Of a stretch of 64,000 bases of DNA, positions 45,862 to 58,161 are shown in pieces; position 1 is the stretch's first letter; the number at the start of each line of letters is the position of its first letter. Made by a program: the position numbers and the translations under genes. The notes beneath the pieces were generated by a model. That model had not been told where the DNA came from and did no database searches. It saw only the letters and a list, made by a program, of their open reading frames with translations. Source of the stretch: Pseudarthrobacter equi (lineage in GTDB: Bacteria > Actinomycetota > Actinomycetes > Actinomycetales > Micrococcaceae); the NCBI RefSeq assembly GCF_900105535.1, contig NZ_LT629779.1, forward strand, positions 1,426,001-1,490,000, given 5' to 3'.

Positions 45862-46017
45862 ATGAGCAACGTCCCCAACAACAATCCCTCGACGCCGGAC
45901 ACCACAGCCGTCAACACCGCCACCGGGAAGCTCGCATTGGGCTGGGCCCTGGTGGGTGTGCCGCTGGCCTACGGCGTCTACGAAACCCTCACGCGGGTTG
46001 CGGCCCTGTTCGACTGA
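45862..46017 (+). CDS. MFS transporter small subunit (single-helix partner)
   Basis: A 51-residue protein with one membrane helix (LGWALVGVPLAYGVYETLTR) after a polar Asn/Thr-rich N-terminus. It matches the small companion proteins found immediately behind OFA transporters. The start lies two bases after the carrier stop codon (TGA g ATG), so translation is coupled; GGAGG is just upstream in the carrier's end. Probably modulates or stabilises the carrier; direct evidence is not in the sequence. Confidence 0.85.
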   Translation: MSNVPNNNPSTPDTTAVNTATGKLALGWALVGVPLAYGVYETLTRVAALFD

Positions 46018-46049
46018 GCCTTCCGCGCCCGACGGCGGCCCGCGCCTTT

Positions 46050-46147
46050 GTCACGCACAGCCTGCTTTTAGGGCACCAACGACGGCGGGACCTGGGGTTT
46101 ACGGGGTTTCGTCGCCGCCGCCGGGCTGAAAGCGTGCTGTGCGTGAC
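46050..46147. repeat. 98-bp imperfect palindrome, element B1
   Basis: Arms GTCACGCACAGC (46050-46061) and GCTGTGCGTGAC (46136-46147), extended with a few mismatches to ~22 bp, enclose ACGACGGCGG and CGCCGCCG inner arms. A related element (46941-47039) lies on the other side of the DUF1275 gene. Confidence 0.7.
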
Positions 46148-46161
46148 GCGGGATCAACCGC

Positions 46162-46887
46162 TTACGACGCCGGCTCCGCAACAGGAGCCGACGCCGCCGC
46201 ATCCTGCCGGGTCACCGCATTCCAACCCACCACGGCCACGAAGAGAGTGATCAGGGCGGTCATCAGCACTCCGAGGCCGATGTGGATCTGAAGCAGCACG
46301 GTGCCGAGTGCGGCCCCGGCCATAATGAGCCCCACCGCCGCGAGCCGGCGGCCCCAGAACGGATGGGTACCGGCGCCCAGGCGCGAATCGGCGGCCAGCC
46401 CGGTGATGGTGGATGTCACCACCACGGTGGAGACATCCTTGACGTTGAGGTGGCGGGCGGTGGCGGCCTGGACGCCCATCGCGACGGCCAGGGCACCGGT
46501 GATCGCCACCGTCAGGGGCTCGTTGTTGCGCGGTGTCACACCGCTGAGCAGAGCTATGGCCACGGCAGCCATCACGGCGCCCACGCCCGCCAGCAGCCCG
46601 GTGGTGCGGTGCGTCCAGCCGGACTTGATGATGCGCAGGGTCCGCCCGGACACCAGGGCGCCGGCCATGAATCCTGCCAGCGCCACGATCGGACCCAGGA
46701 CCGGCAGGTTGTCGCCGCCCATCAGCGCCATGCCCAGGATCACCACATTGCCGGTCATATTCGCCGTGAAGACGCGGTCCAGGCCCAGATAGCCCACGGC
46801 ATCGATCACCCCCGTGGAGAACGTCAGCATCAGCATGAGCACCAGGTGCAGCCGGGACGGGTCGGCGGGGAAGAAGCGTGCGGGCAT
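46162..46887 (-). CDS. DUF1275 (YoaK) family membrane protein
   Basis: A 241-residue protein with about six helices matching DUF1275/YoaK (FSTGVIDAVGYLGLDRVFTANMTGNVV, GVQAATARHLNVKDVSTVVVTSTITG). Those two blocks are the family signature. Function unknown; annotated as putative transporters. GAAAGGCG is upstream of ATG 46887. Bracketed by two related palindromic elements. Confidence 0.9.
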   Translation of the reverse strand: MPARFFPADPSRLHLVLMLMLTFSTGVIDAVGYLGLDRVFTANMTGNVVILGMALMGGDNLPVLGPIVALAGFMAGALVSGRTLRIIKSGWTHRTTGLLAGVGAVMAAVAIALLSGVTPRNNEPLTVAITGALAVAMGVQAATARHLNVKDVSTVVVTSTITGLAADSRLGAGTHPFWGRRLAAVGLIMAGAALGTVLLQIHIGLGVLMTALITLFVAVVGWNAVTRQDAAASAPVAEPAS

Positions 46888-46940
46888 GCGGTCGCCTTTC
46901 GCGGGTCCGGAAACGGGGGAGGTTTCCAGTATGCGCCCGT

Positions 46941-47039
46941 GTCACGCAGAGCACGCTTTTAGATGACGCACGACGGCGGAGCCTTGGCATTTCCTGTGTC
47001 GGCCGCCGGCGGGAGGGCCAAAAGTATGCCGTGTGTGAC
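46941..47039. repeat. 99-bp imperfect palindrome, element B2
   Basis: Arms GTCACGCAGAGCACGCTTTTAG-like (46941-46962) and CCAAAAGTATGCC..GTGTGTGAC (47018-47039) with inner ACGACGGCGG and CGCCGGCGGG. Same order of parts and nearly the same length as B1. Confidence 0.65.
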
Positions 47040-47077
47040 GCCGGGCCCGGACGAAGGTGAGCGGAAGCGAAGGCGCG

Positions 47078-47506
47078 TCAGGCAGCCCGCTCCGCCAGCC
47101 GCCGTCGTAATGTCACCGAGGTCAGCCAGGTGACAAGGCTGCAGGCCGCGGCACCCCAGAGGATGTCTGTCACGGCCACCAGCGCCGTGAAGTCCTTGAG
47201 GACGGCGAGCCCGGTGAGGGCCCAGGTGGCGTAGGTGAAAAACCCGAACAGCGCCGCCCCGGTGACCCGCTGCCGGATGGTTGCTTCAGGGCTGTTGGGC
47301 CGGACCCCATAGTGGACCATCCCGGCCACGAAGATGACGTAGAACAGGACGGCTGCCACAAAATTGGTCTTGTCCGCGAGGATCCCGCCCATCGCCGACT
47401 GGTATAGCGGATTCGCCACCCCCAGGATCCACACCACGTCCAGCACCGCGAAGATGAGAGCTGCGACGATGTAGGCGGTCAGCCAGTTTTTGGTGCGGTG
47501 GCTCAT
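47078..47506 (-). CDS. DUF2177 membrane protein
   Basis: A 142-residue protein with four helices matching DUF2177 (FAVLDVVWILGVANPLYQ, FFTYATWALTGLAVL, DILWGAAACSLVTWLT). Function unknown; often found with DUF1295 reductase-like proteins and lipid-modifying genes, as here. GGAGT lies 6 nt before the ATG. Divergent from the DUF1295 gene. Confidence 0.9.
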   Translation of the reverse strand: MSHRTKNWLTAYIVAALIFAVLDVVWILGVANPLYQSAMGGILADKTNFVAAVLFYVIFVAGMVHYGVRPNSPEATIRQRVTGAALFGFFTYATWALTGLAVLKDFTALVAVTDILWGAAACSLVTWLTSVTLRRRLAERAA

Positions 47507-47671
47507 GCGGGACTCCTATGGTGGGGGAAGGCTGCACTGGCAGTTCGGTGCCGCTGCGGTGTCCGGACGGGTCCACCCATACAACTCCCTTCCGGCTCCG
47601 AAGACTAAGTGGGCGGGCAGACCGCGCCGCGCAGCAGCGTGCGGCAGGCCAGGGGAAAGGACTTTGAGGCA

Positions 47672-48541
47672 ATGAAGGACAAGAGCCGTAAGGCGCTCAT
47701 CAGTGTTGGGCTCGCGGTGGTGGCCGCAGTGCTGATCGCGTGGGCAGGCAGCCAGGGCGGGTCCGCCATCGGTGGTTTCCCCGTGTTCGCGCTGGGTGTG
47801 GCGGCCGCGATGCTGATCCAGTGGCTGGTGTTCATCCCGTCCTTCGCAAAGCAGACCGAGAAGTTCTACGACCTCACCGGCGCCCTGACCTACATCTCCA
47901 TCACAGTGTTCCTGGTGCTGGCCAGCCCGGGAATCGACGCCCGCGGCATGCTGCTGGCGGCGATGGTGGTGCTCTGGGCCCTCCGGTTGGGCGGGTTCCT
48001 TTTCCTGCGTGTCATGAAGCATGGCAAGGACGACCGCTTCGACGAACTGAAGCCCGATTTCGCCCGCTACCTCAACACCTGGACCCTGCAGGGCCTGTGG
48101 GTGGTGCTGACCGCGGCTTTGGCCTGGGTGGCCATCACCTCGGACAAGAAGGTGGGCCTGGACGGATTCTTCTGGGTTGGCCTGGCCGTGTGGATCCTGG
48201 GCATCACCGTGGAAATCATCGCCGACGTGCAGAAGACCCGGTTCAAGAACAACCCCGCCAACCAGGGCCGCTTTATCTCCACGGGCCTCTGGTCAAGGAG
48301 CCGGCACCCCAACTACTTCGGCGAAATCACGCTGTGGGTGGGCGTGGCCATCATCGCCCTGCCCGTGCTCCAGGGCTGGCAGTGGGCTGCCTTGGTTTCT
48401 CCGGTGTTCGTCACCCTGCTGCTAACCAAGGGCAGCGGTGTCCCGCCCCTCGAGGAGAAGGCGGACAGGAAGTGGGGCGGCCAGGCGGACTACGAGGAAT
48501 ACAAGAAGAGCACCCCCGTGCTGGTGCCCAAACTGACGTAG
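47672..48541 (+). CDS. DUF1295 / steroid 5-alpha-reductase-like membrane protein
   Basis: A 289-residue protein with about seven helices. The C-terminal half carries the family core GLWSRSRHPNYFGEI and LLTKGSGVPPLEEKAD, shared with steroid 5-alpha reductases and isoprenylcysteine methyltransferases, where it binds NADPH or SAM. Likely acts on a lipid. ATG 47672 preferred over the upstream ATG 47609 because the first helix begins at residue 8 from here. Confidence 0.88.
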   Translation: MKDKSRKALISVGLAVVAAVLIAWAGSQGGSAIGGFPVFALGVAAAMLIQWLVFIPSFAKQTEKFYDLTGALTYISITVFLVLASPGIDARGMLLAAMVVLWALRLGGFLFLRVMKHGKDDRFDELKPDFARYLNTWTLQGLWVVLTAALAWVAITSDKKVGLDGFFWVGLAVWILGITVEIIADVQKTRFKNNPANQGRFISTGLWSRSRHPNYFGEITLWVGVAIIALPVLQGWQWAALVSPVFVTLLLTKGSGVPPLEEKADRKWGGQADYEEYKKSTPVLVPKLT

Positions 48542-48566
48542 GCGGTTCCGCCGCAGAGGAAAGTAC

Positions 48567-48596
48567 GACGGCGGCACTTGAGCGGGTGCCGCCGTC
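48567..48596 (+). terminator. GACGGCGGCAC / GTGCCGCCGTC hairpin
   Basis: Perfect 11-bp stem with an 8-nt loop, just after the DUF1295 gene. Almost the same stem occurs at 60241. Confidence 0.75.
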
Positions 48597-48615
48597 CATG
48601 AGTTAGAATTGACGC

Positions 48616-48751
48616 ATCAAGGGGAGTACTCCCGTCTGTGATAGGCCCGTCAATACGGATGCAGCGAAGCATCCCGGGCCATCGGCTCCGGTTCAACCGG
48701 GCGGAGGAGACCTTGGCGTATCTGTCAGCGCCAACCCCTTGGAGTACCCAA
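48616..48751 (+). promoter_or_regulatory. yybP-ykoY manganese riboswitch
   Basis: Conserved parts appear in order: AAGGGGAGTA (48619-48628), GTCAATACG (48649-48657), and GGAGACCTTGG (48706-48716). P1 pairs CAAGG (48618-48622) with CCTTG (48711-48715). The family binds Mn2+ and turns on exporters. CCCCTTG (48735-48741) could instead pair with CAAGGGG (48618-48624) and tie up the adjacent GGAG (48741-48744) Shine-Dalgarno; the aptamer would free it. The switching model is inference. Confidence 0.9.
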
Positions 48752-49834
48752 ATGCAGGTAACACCACTGATCTGGATCATCACCCTTGCGGTGACCGTCC
48801 TGTTCTTCGTTTACGAATTCTTCGCGCATGTGCGCAAACCCCACGAGCCGTCCATCGGTGAATCGGCGCGCTGGTCCGCGTTCTATATCGGGCTGGCCCT
48901 GCTGTTCGGCGTCGGTATCGGCATGGTCTCCGGCTGGAACTTCGGCGGGGAGTACTTCGCCGGCTACCTCACCGAGAAGGCCCTCTCGATCGACAACCTG
49001 TTCGTGTTCCTCATCGTGATGAGCGGGTTCGCCGTCCCGAAGAAGTACCAGCAGAAGGTGCTGATGATCGGCATCGTCATCGCGCTGATCCTGCGAGGCG
49101 GCTTCATCGCCATTGGTGCGGGCCTCATTGAGAACTTCTCCTGGATCTTCTACATCTTCGGCGCGCTGCTGCTGTTCCTGGCCTACAAGCAGGCGTTCGG
49201 CAGCCACGAATCCAACCCGGCCGACGGCAAATTCATGCAGCTGGTGCGCCGTGTCCTGCCCGTCACTGACGAGTACCACGGTGACAGGCTCACCGTGAAG
49301 AAGGGCGGCACCCGCTTCTTCACCCCCATGATGCTGACCATCATTGCCATCGGTTTCGTGGACCTGATCTTCGCCGTTGACTCCATCCCCGCCATTTACG
49401 GGCTGACCAACGAGGCGTACATCGTCTTCACCGCCAACGCCTTCGCCCTGATGGGCCTGCGCCAGCTGTTCTTCCTGATCGGCGGGCTGCTGGAACGCCT
49501 GGTGTATCTGGCCCAGGGCCTGGCGGTCATCCTCGCGTTCATTGGTGTGAAGCTGGTCTTCCACGCACTGCATGTCAACGAGCTGTCCTTCATCAACGGT
49601 GGCCAGCCGCTCCTGTGGGTCCCCGAGATTCCCATCTGGTTCTCGCTGGTGTTCATCGGCGCCACCATTGCTGTGGCCACGGTGGCCAGCCTGATGAAGA
49701 CCCGCGGCGATGGCGACAAGAACGACCGTCACACCGTGGAGGGTGGCCTGGTGGCCACTGCCTCCAACGATCAGCAGGAGACGGATCAGCAGTCCGACGA
49801 CGACCTGAGTTCCAGCGCCCGGGCACCCAAGTAA
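48752..49834 (+). CDS. TerC-family protein under Mn2+ riboswitch
   Basis: A 360-residue TerC/Alx protein with about nine helices (YEFFAHVRKPHEPS; LSIDNLFVFLIVMS; FAVDSIPAIYGLT). The acidic helix motifs are metal-transport determinants in the family. ATG 48752 follows GGAG by 7 nt; an upstream GTG at 48638 lies inside the riboswitch and is rejected. The riboswitch strongly supports a role in exporting or handling Mn2+. The C-terminus is polar and shorter than in the paralog at 7863. Confidence 0.93.
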   Translation: MQVTPLIWIITLAVTVLFFVYEFFAHVRKPHEPSIGESARWSAFYIGLALLFGVGIGMVSGWNFGGEYFAGYLTEKALSIDNLFVFLIVMSGFAVPKKYQQKVLMIGIVIALILRGGFIAIGAGLIENFSWIFYIFGALLLFLAYKQAFGSHESNPADGKFMQLVRRVLPVTDEYHGDRLTVKKGGTRFFTPMMLTIIAIGFVDLIFAVDSIPAIYGLTNEAYIVFTANAFALMGLRQLFFLIGGLLERLVYLAQGLAVILAFIGVKLVFHALHVNELSFINGGQPLLWVPEIPIWFSLVFIGATIAVATVASLMKTRGDGDKNDRHTVEGGLVATASNDQQETDQQSDDDLSSSARAPK

Positions 49835-49895
49835 ACGGTGTGACCCACCGCATACAGGCTGGTTTCGTCCGTTGGGGCTGCTTGTAGGTGGTGAC

Positions 49896-49937
49896 GGCCC
49901 CCGAAATCCGCGCGGTTGTGCGGGTTTTGGGGGCCTT
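49896..49937 (+). terminator. Terminator after TerC
   Basis: GGCCCCC (49896-49902) pairs with GGGGGCC (49929-49935), extended by GAAATCCGC/GCGGGTTT, followed by TT. Ends the riboswitch-terC unit before the rRNA promoters. Confidence 0.75.
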
Positions 49938-49958
49938 CCCTGTGGTTGGAGGGCTGGT

Positions 49959-49987
49959 TTGCGGTGGCGCTGGTGGGCGTGTATTGT
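49959..49987 (+). promoter_or_regulatory. rRNA operon promoter P1
   Basis: TTGCGG (49959-49964), 17-nt spacer, TATTGT (49982-49987). It shares its -35 box with the second promoter 177 nt downstream. Confidence 0.6.
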
Positions 49988-50135
49988 TTTCTAAGTCGCC
50001 GCGGGGGAGACAGTGAAGAACTGATCACCGGGCGGCCAAAAACCCCAAATTAACGCCAGATTCTGGTTGCTCTTCTAGGGCGCTGGAAATTGGTTGGGGC
50101 GGTCATTGTGCGCTTTGTTTCGCTGGAAAGCGGAT

Positions 50136-50164
50136 TTGCGAAGTGGTGGGTGATCGGGTAAGTT
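50136..50164 (+). promoter_or_regulatory. rRNA operon promoter P2
   Basis: TTGCGA (50136-50141), 17-nt spacer, TAAGTT (50159-50164). The leader that follows carries the motif TTGTTTGAGAACTCAATAG (50226-50244), repeated in the 16S-23S spacer as TTGTTTGAGAACTACATAG, a boxA-like antitermination or processing element. Confidence 0.65.
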
Positions 50165-50402
50165 TGGAAAGTTGCTCCGGAGCGATCCTCAACCTTGAGG
50201 GTTTGGGTGGTGCCGGGTGTGTCTGTTGTTTGAGAACTCAATAGTGTGCCAAGTTTGTTGATACCAATTTTTTATTGAATTGGTTGATTGTGCTGTGCCG
50301 CCACCCCGTGGTTGGCATGGTGTTTTTGGCTGGTTTCAAATTTTGTGCATCCATTTTATTCCGTTATTTCCGGGGTTGGTGGGTGTGTCTGTTTTTGTTT
50401 TA

Positions 50403-55552
<5,150 letters not shown>

Positions 55553-55708
55553 CACAGATAAATACATAACTCTGCTTGCGTCCACTATGTGGTTCCCAAC
55601 CAACAACCCTTTGTTGTCGGAACCAAAACAACTGAATACAACACCACATGTTGTAACCACCAGATTTCCCACACCACCCCCTAAAAGGGGTTGGTGACGG
55701 GTAGAAGG

Positions 55709-55826
55709 GTTACGGCGGTCATAGCGTGGGGGAAACGCCCGGTCCCATTCCGAACCCGGAAGCTAAGACCCACAGCGCCGATGGTACTGCACCCGGGAGG
55801 GTGTGGGAGAGTAGGACACCGCCGGA
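55709..55826 (+). rRNA. rrf: 5S ribosomal RNA
   Basis: About 118 nt, GTTACGGCGGTCATAGC at the 5' end pairing with ACACCGCCGGAC at the 3' end; CCCGGTCCCATTCCGAACCC and GGTACTGCACCCGGG are characteristic. Confidence 0.95.
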
Positions 55827-55836
55827 CAAACATTGA

Positions 55837-55867
55837 GTAGGGCCCTGACACAACGTCAGGGCCCTAC
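55837..55867 (+). terminator. rRNA operon terminator
   Basis: Perfect 13-bp stem GTAGGGCCCTGAC / GTCAGGGCCCTAC with a 5-nt loop, then CACTTT. Directly after 5S. Confidence 0.9.
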
Positions 55868-55923
55868 CACTTTAACCACCACCACCCGGTTCATACGGGA
55901 ACAGCCAACTAGGCTGGAGCCAC

Positions 55924-55959
55924 ATGTGCACCACGACGGAAGGGCTGGTCACGCTATGA
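55924..55959 (+). CDS. 11-codon leader ORF upstream of the lipid kinase
   Basis: ATG TGC ... CTA TGA encodes MCTTTEGLVTL. TAGGCT (55910-55915) lies 8 nt before it, so it would be read on a near-leaderless transcript. Its TGA overlaps the kinase ATG (ATGA, 55956-55959), suggesting translational coupling. Whether the peptide itself matters is unknown. Confidence 0.4.
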   Translation: MCTTTEGLVTL

Positions 55960-56852
55960 CTGAGGATCCGGCGCCTGCCGTTGCTTTTGACCGCGTGGTC
56001 CTCATCTTCAATCCCGGGAAGCCCGGCATGGGCGCCAGGATCGAAACCCTTCAAAGCAGTCTCAACCGGGAGTTTCCGTCGCTTCCCATCAGTGCGCTGC
56101 CCACCATCCATGCCGGGCACGCCCGCGAGCTCGCCCGGACCGAAGCAGGGTGGGGCACGCCGCTGATGGTGTCCGTCAGCGGTGACGGTGGCTACAACGA
56201 GGTGGTGAATGGCGTCATGGACGTCGCCGGCAGCAAAGCGGTGTGTGCCGTGCAGCCGGCGGGTAACGCCAACGATCATCACCGAAGCCTGCCGGATCAG
56301 TCGCTTACGCAGGCGATCCGGGAGTCGAGCGTCCGCCGCATCGACCTGCTCCGGATCACGTTCCGGGACGGAGACCGCGAGGAGGTCCGGTACGCCCACT
56401 CCTACGTGGGGTTCGGGCTCACGCCGCTGATGGCGGTGGGGATCGAAAAGGGCGGAAAGGGGAAGGTCCTGGAACTCGTCTCCGTGGCGCGGACGTTGTC
56501 CAAGCTCATGCCTTTTGAACTGGTCCGCGCGGACGGGGCCACCGCCCGGTTCGACAGCCTGATCCTGGCCAACATCTCCCGGATGGCGAAGTACGGAACG
56601 GTCAGTGAGTCCGATCAGCCGGATGACGGGCGTTTCGAAGTGGTGACGCTGCCACACGCCGGGCGCTGGAAGATGGCGCTGATGACACTCCGCGCGGTCA
56701 CGCTGGGACTGGGGCGGCAGCCGAGCGTCAGCACGTATGCGTTCACCATGCGGGACGCTGCGCCGTGCCAGATTGATGGTGAAGTGGTGCACGTCCAGGC
56801 AGGAACGCATGTCCTGGTGGAGAGCGCCCATGAAGCCCTCGCCACCATTTGA
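55956..56852 (+). CDS. Diacylglycerol/lipid kinase family protein
   Basis: A 298-residue protein with the DAGK catalytic fold: nucleotide loop SVSGDGGYNEVVNGV and N-terminal VLIFNPGKPGMG. The family phosphorylates diacylglycerol, sphingoid bases or related lipids. The usual GGDGT is SGDGG here, and PAGNANDHHRSL replaces the canonical P-x-G-T-x-N-D-x-A-R, so activity may be altered. An upstream in-frame GTG at 55833 overlaps the rRNA terminator and is rejected; ATG 55956 is coupled to a short leader ORF. Confidence 0.88.
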   Translation: MTEDPAPAVAFDRVVLIFNPGKPGMGARIETLQSSLNREFPSLPISALPTIHAGHARELARTEAGWGTPLMVSVSGDGGYNEVVNGVMDVAGSKAVCAVQPAGNANDHHRSLPDQSLTQAIRESSVRRIDLLRITFRDGDREEVRYAHSYVGFGLTPLMAVGIEKGGKGKVLELVSVARTLSKLMPFELVRADGATARFDSLILANISRMAKYGTVSESDQPDDGRFEVVTLPHAGRWKMALMTLRAVTLGLGRQPSVSTYAFTMRDAAPCQIDGEVVHVQAGTHVLVESAHEALATI

Positions 56853-56931
56853 CCGCCCAACTCCGTTGTTGGGCCAAGTGCACCAGGTGCCCGGGCAGCC
56901 GACGCCGAGGCGCCGGCTGCCTTTCACAACG

Positions 56932-57198
56932 TCAGGGCTGCACCGAGTCGAAGAACGTGTAACCGGTGTCCGGCTTCCCGTCGCTGTTTTCGTGTGCCTT
57001 CATACGGATGAATTCCACGTCTTCCTCGCTGAGGCTGGTTTCCCCGTGGACGTCCCAGGTGAGTGGTTGATCCAGGGCCGCGCTGATCTCCGCGGACAGA
57101 GTCCGTGGAATGATCACGCAGCCTGGGTTGTCGAACAGCCAGTCGGTCACTGTCGAGGGAAGCCGGTGCCACTGGTCTCGGAGGGGCGATTCTGTCAT
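56932..57198 (-). CDS. Hypothetical protein, partner of the 57235 gene
   Basis: An 88-residue acidic protein I do not recognise (LPSTVTDWLFDNPGCVIIPRTL, LSEEDVEFIRMKAHE). No signal or membrane helix. Start has GAAAGG upstream. It lies 36 nt behind the gene at 57235 on the same strand, so the two are cotranscribed and probably work together. Confidence 0.7.
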   Translation of the reverse strand: MTESPLRDQWHRLPSTVTDWLFDNPGCVIIPRTLSAEISAALDQPLTWDVHGETSLSEEDVEFIRMKAHENSDGKPDTGYTFFDSVQP

Positions 57199-57234
57199 GG
57201 AGTGCCTTTCGGTTTGGATACCTGGGGAGAAAAT

Positions 57235-57678
57235 TCAGTCGAAGTGGATTTCGGCGGCAGCCTGGCGGAGGAACTCGAGGCGCTGTTCCTCGACCATGCC
57301 CAGGGCATCCAACTCCTCGGTCCGGTCCTGGCGTTCCTTGGAGGCTTGGGCGGACACACCGGCCAGGATGTTTCCCACCAAATGAGCCAGGCCCGATTTG
57401 AGCTCCGCAAGGTTGGTGTTGCCGATCAGGAGCCGGCGGTCGGAGACGGAGAGGTCAATATGGCTGTAGCCCGCGTCCGCGAGCTCCTGCCGCACACCGC
57501 TTCCGCGCAGGAGGTCGATTTCCCGTGGCTGGGGCCGCCGGGAGAACACTGCCGGGACCGTGTAGCGGGTTGGGCCCTGTGCGGTGTGCAGGTCGTGCGG
57601 GAGTGCGGATGCGAGAACCCCGCTGAGCGTGAGTGCTGCATCAGCGCGCACGGGAGAGGTGTGGATGGTGGTGGTCAT
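57235..57678 (-). CDS. Hypothetical protein
   Basis: A 147-residue cytoplasmic protein of unknown function. The middle (GYSHIDLSVSDRRLLIGNTNLAELKSGLAHLVG) alternates short strands with a helix, and the C-terminus is a long charged helix (KERQDRTEELDALG) that could be a coiled coil. First gene of a two-gene unit with the 56932 gene. Confidence 0.72.
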   Translation of the reverse strand: MTTTIHTSPVRADAALTLSGVLASALPHDLHTAQGPTRYTVPAVFSRRPQPREIDLLRGSGVRQELADAGYSHIDLSVSDRRLLIGNTNLAELKSGLAHLVGNILAGVSAQASKERQDRTEELDALGMVEEQRLEFLRQAAAEIHFD

Positions 57679-58020
57679 GGCGCTTGGCCTTCGTTCCTGG
57701 AATGCACCGTCGGACCCGTGGGTACGTGGAACGGCTGTGACTGGAGGGCAGGGCCCGGAACCGGGCCGCTGCGGGGAGGGAAACAGGCCCGGTGATTGAA
57801 CGTGGCCGTCCTCGTTGTCCCAATTCGCCGCCGTGCCGGTGTCCGGATGATGCTGGGCCGGGTTGGTGAGCAGCGATGGGGCTGCAGGAGAGTTGGGCTC
57901 ATTGATCGGAGAATCGGATGTCCAGTCACGACGTCCCGACGTATTTGCAGTCTACGCTCAATTGCGCGCAGCCGTTTGGGCACGGCCGCGGCAGCGCAGT
58001 AACCCCTGCCATTGCCACCC
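57679..58020. other. Upstream intergenic region, 342 bp
   Basis: No convincing gene between the unknown pair and the promoter of the GH28 gene. Confidence 0.4.
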
Positions 58021-58073
58021 TTGACCGGGCCGCGGACAGCAACATATGCTCGATCTCAGAAAGCGTTTTCTCA
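58021..58073 (+). promoter_or_regulatory. Promoter with LacI-type operator for the GH28 gene
   Basis: TTGACC (58021-58026), 18-nt spacer, TATGCT (58045-58050). GAAAGCGTTTTC (58059-58070), within CTCAGA..TCTCAG flanks, is a near-palindrome with a central CG in the LacI/GalR style, placed just after the -10 where a repressor would block elongation. The regulator is not in the window. Confidence 0.65.
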
Positions 58074-58161
58074 GGCACCGGCGCAGTGCCCATTTTGCGA
58101 AGGTCTCACCGAATACCTCTACTCACTTCGGGGCTCATTGTCGTGCCCCGGAAAGGATGAC

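Noticed and set aside
55833..55955. In-frame GTG 41 codons upstream of the lipid kinase ATG
   Set aside because: It lies in the rRNA terminator, so the transcript begins after it.
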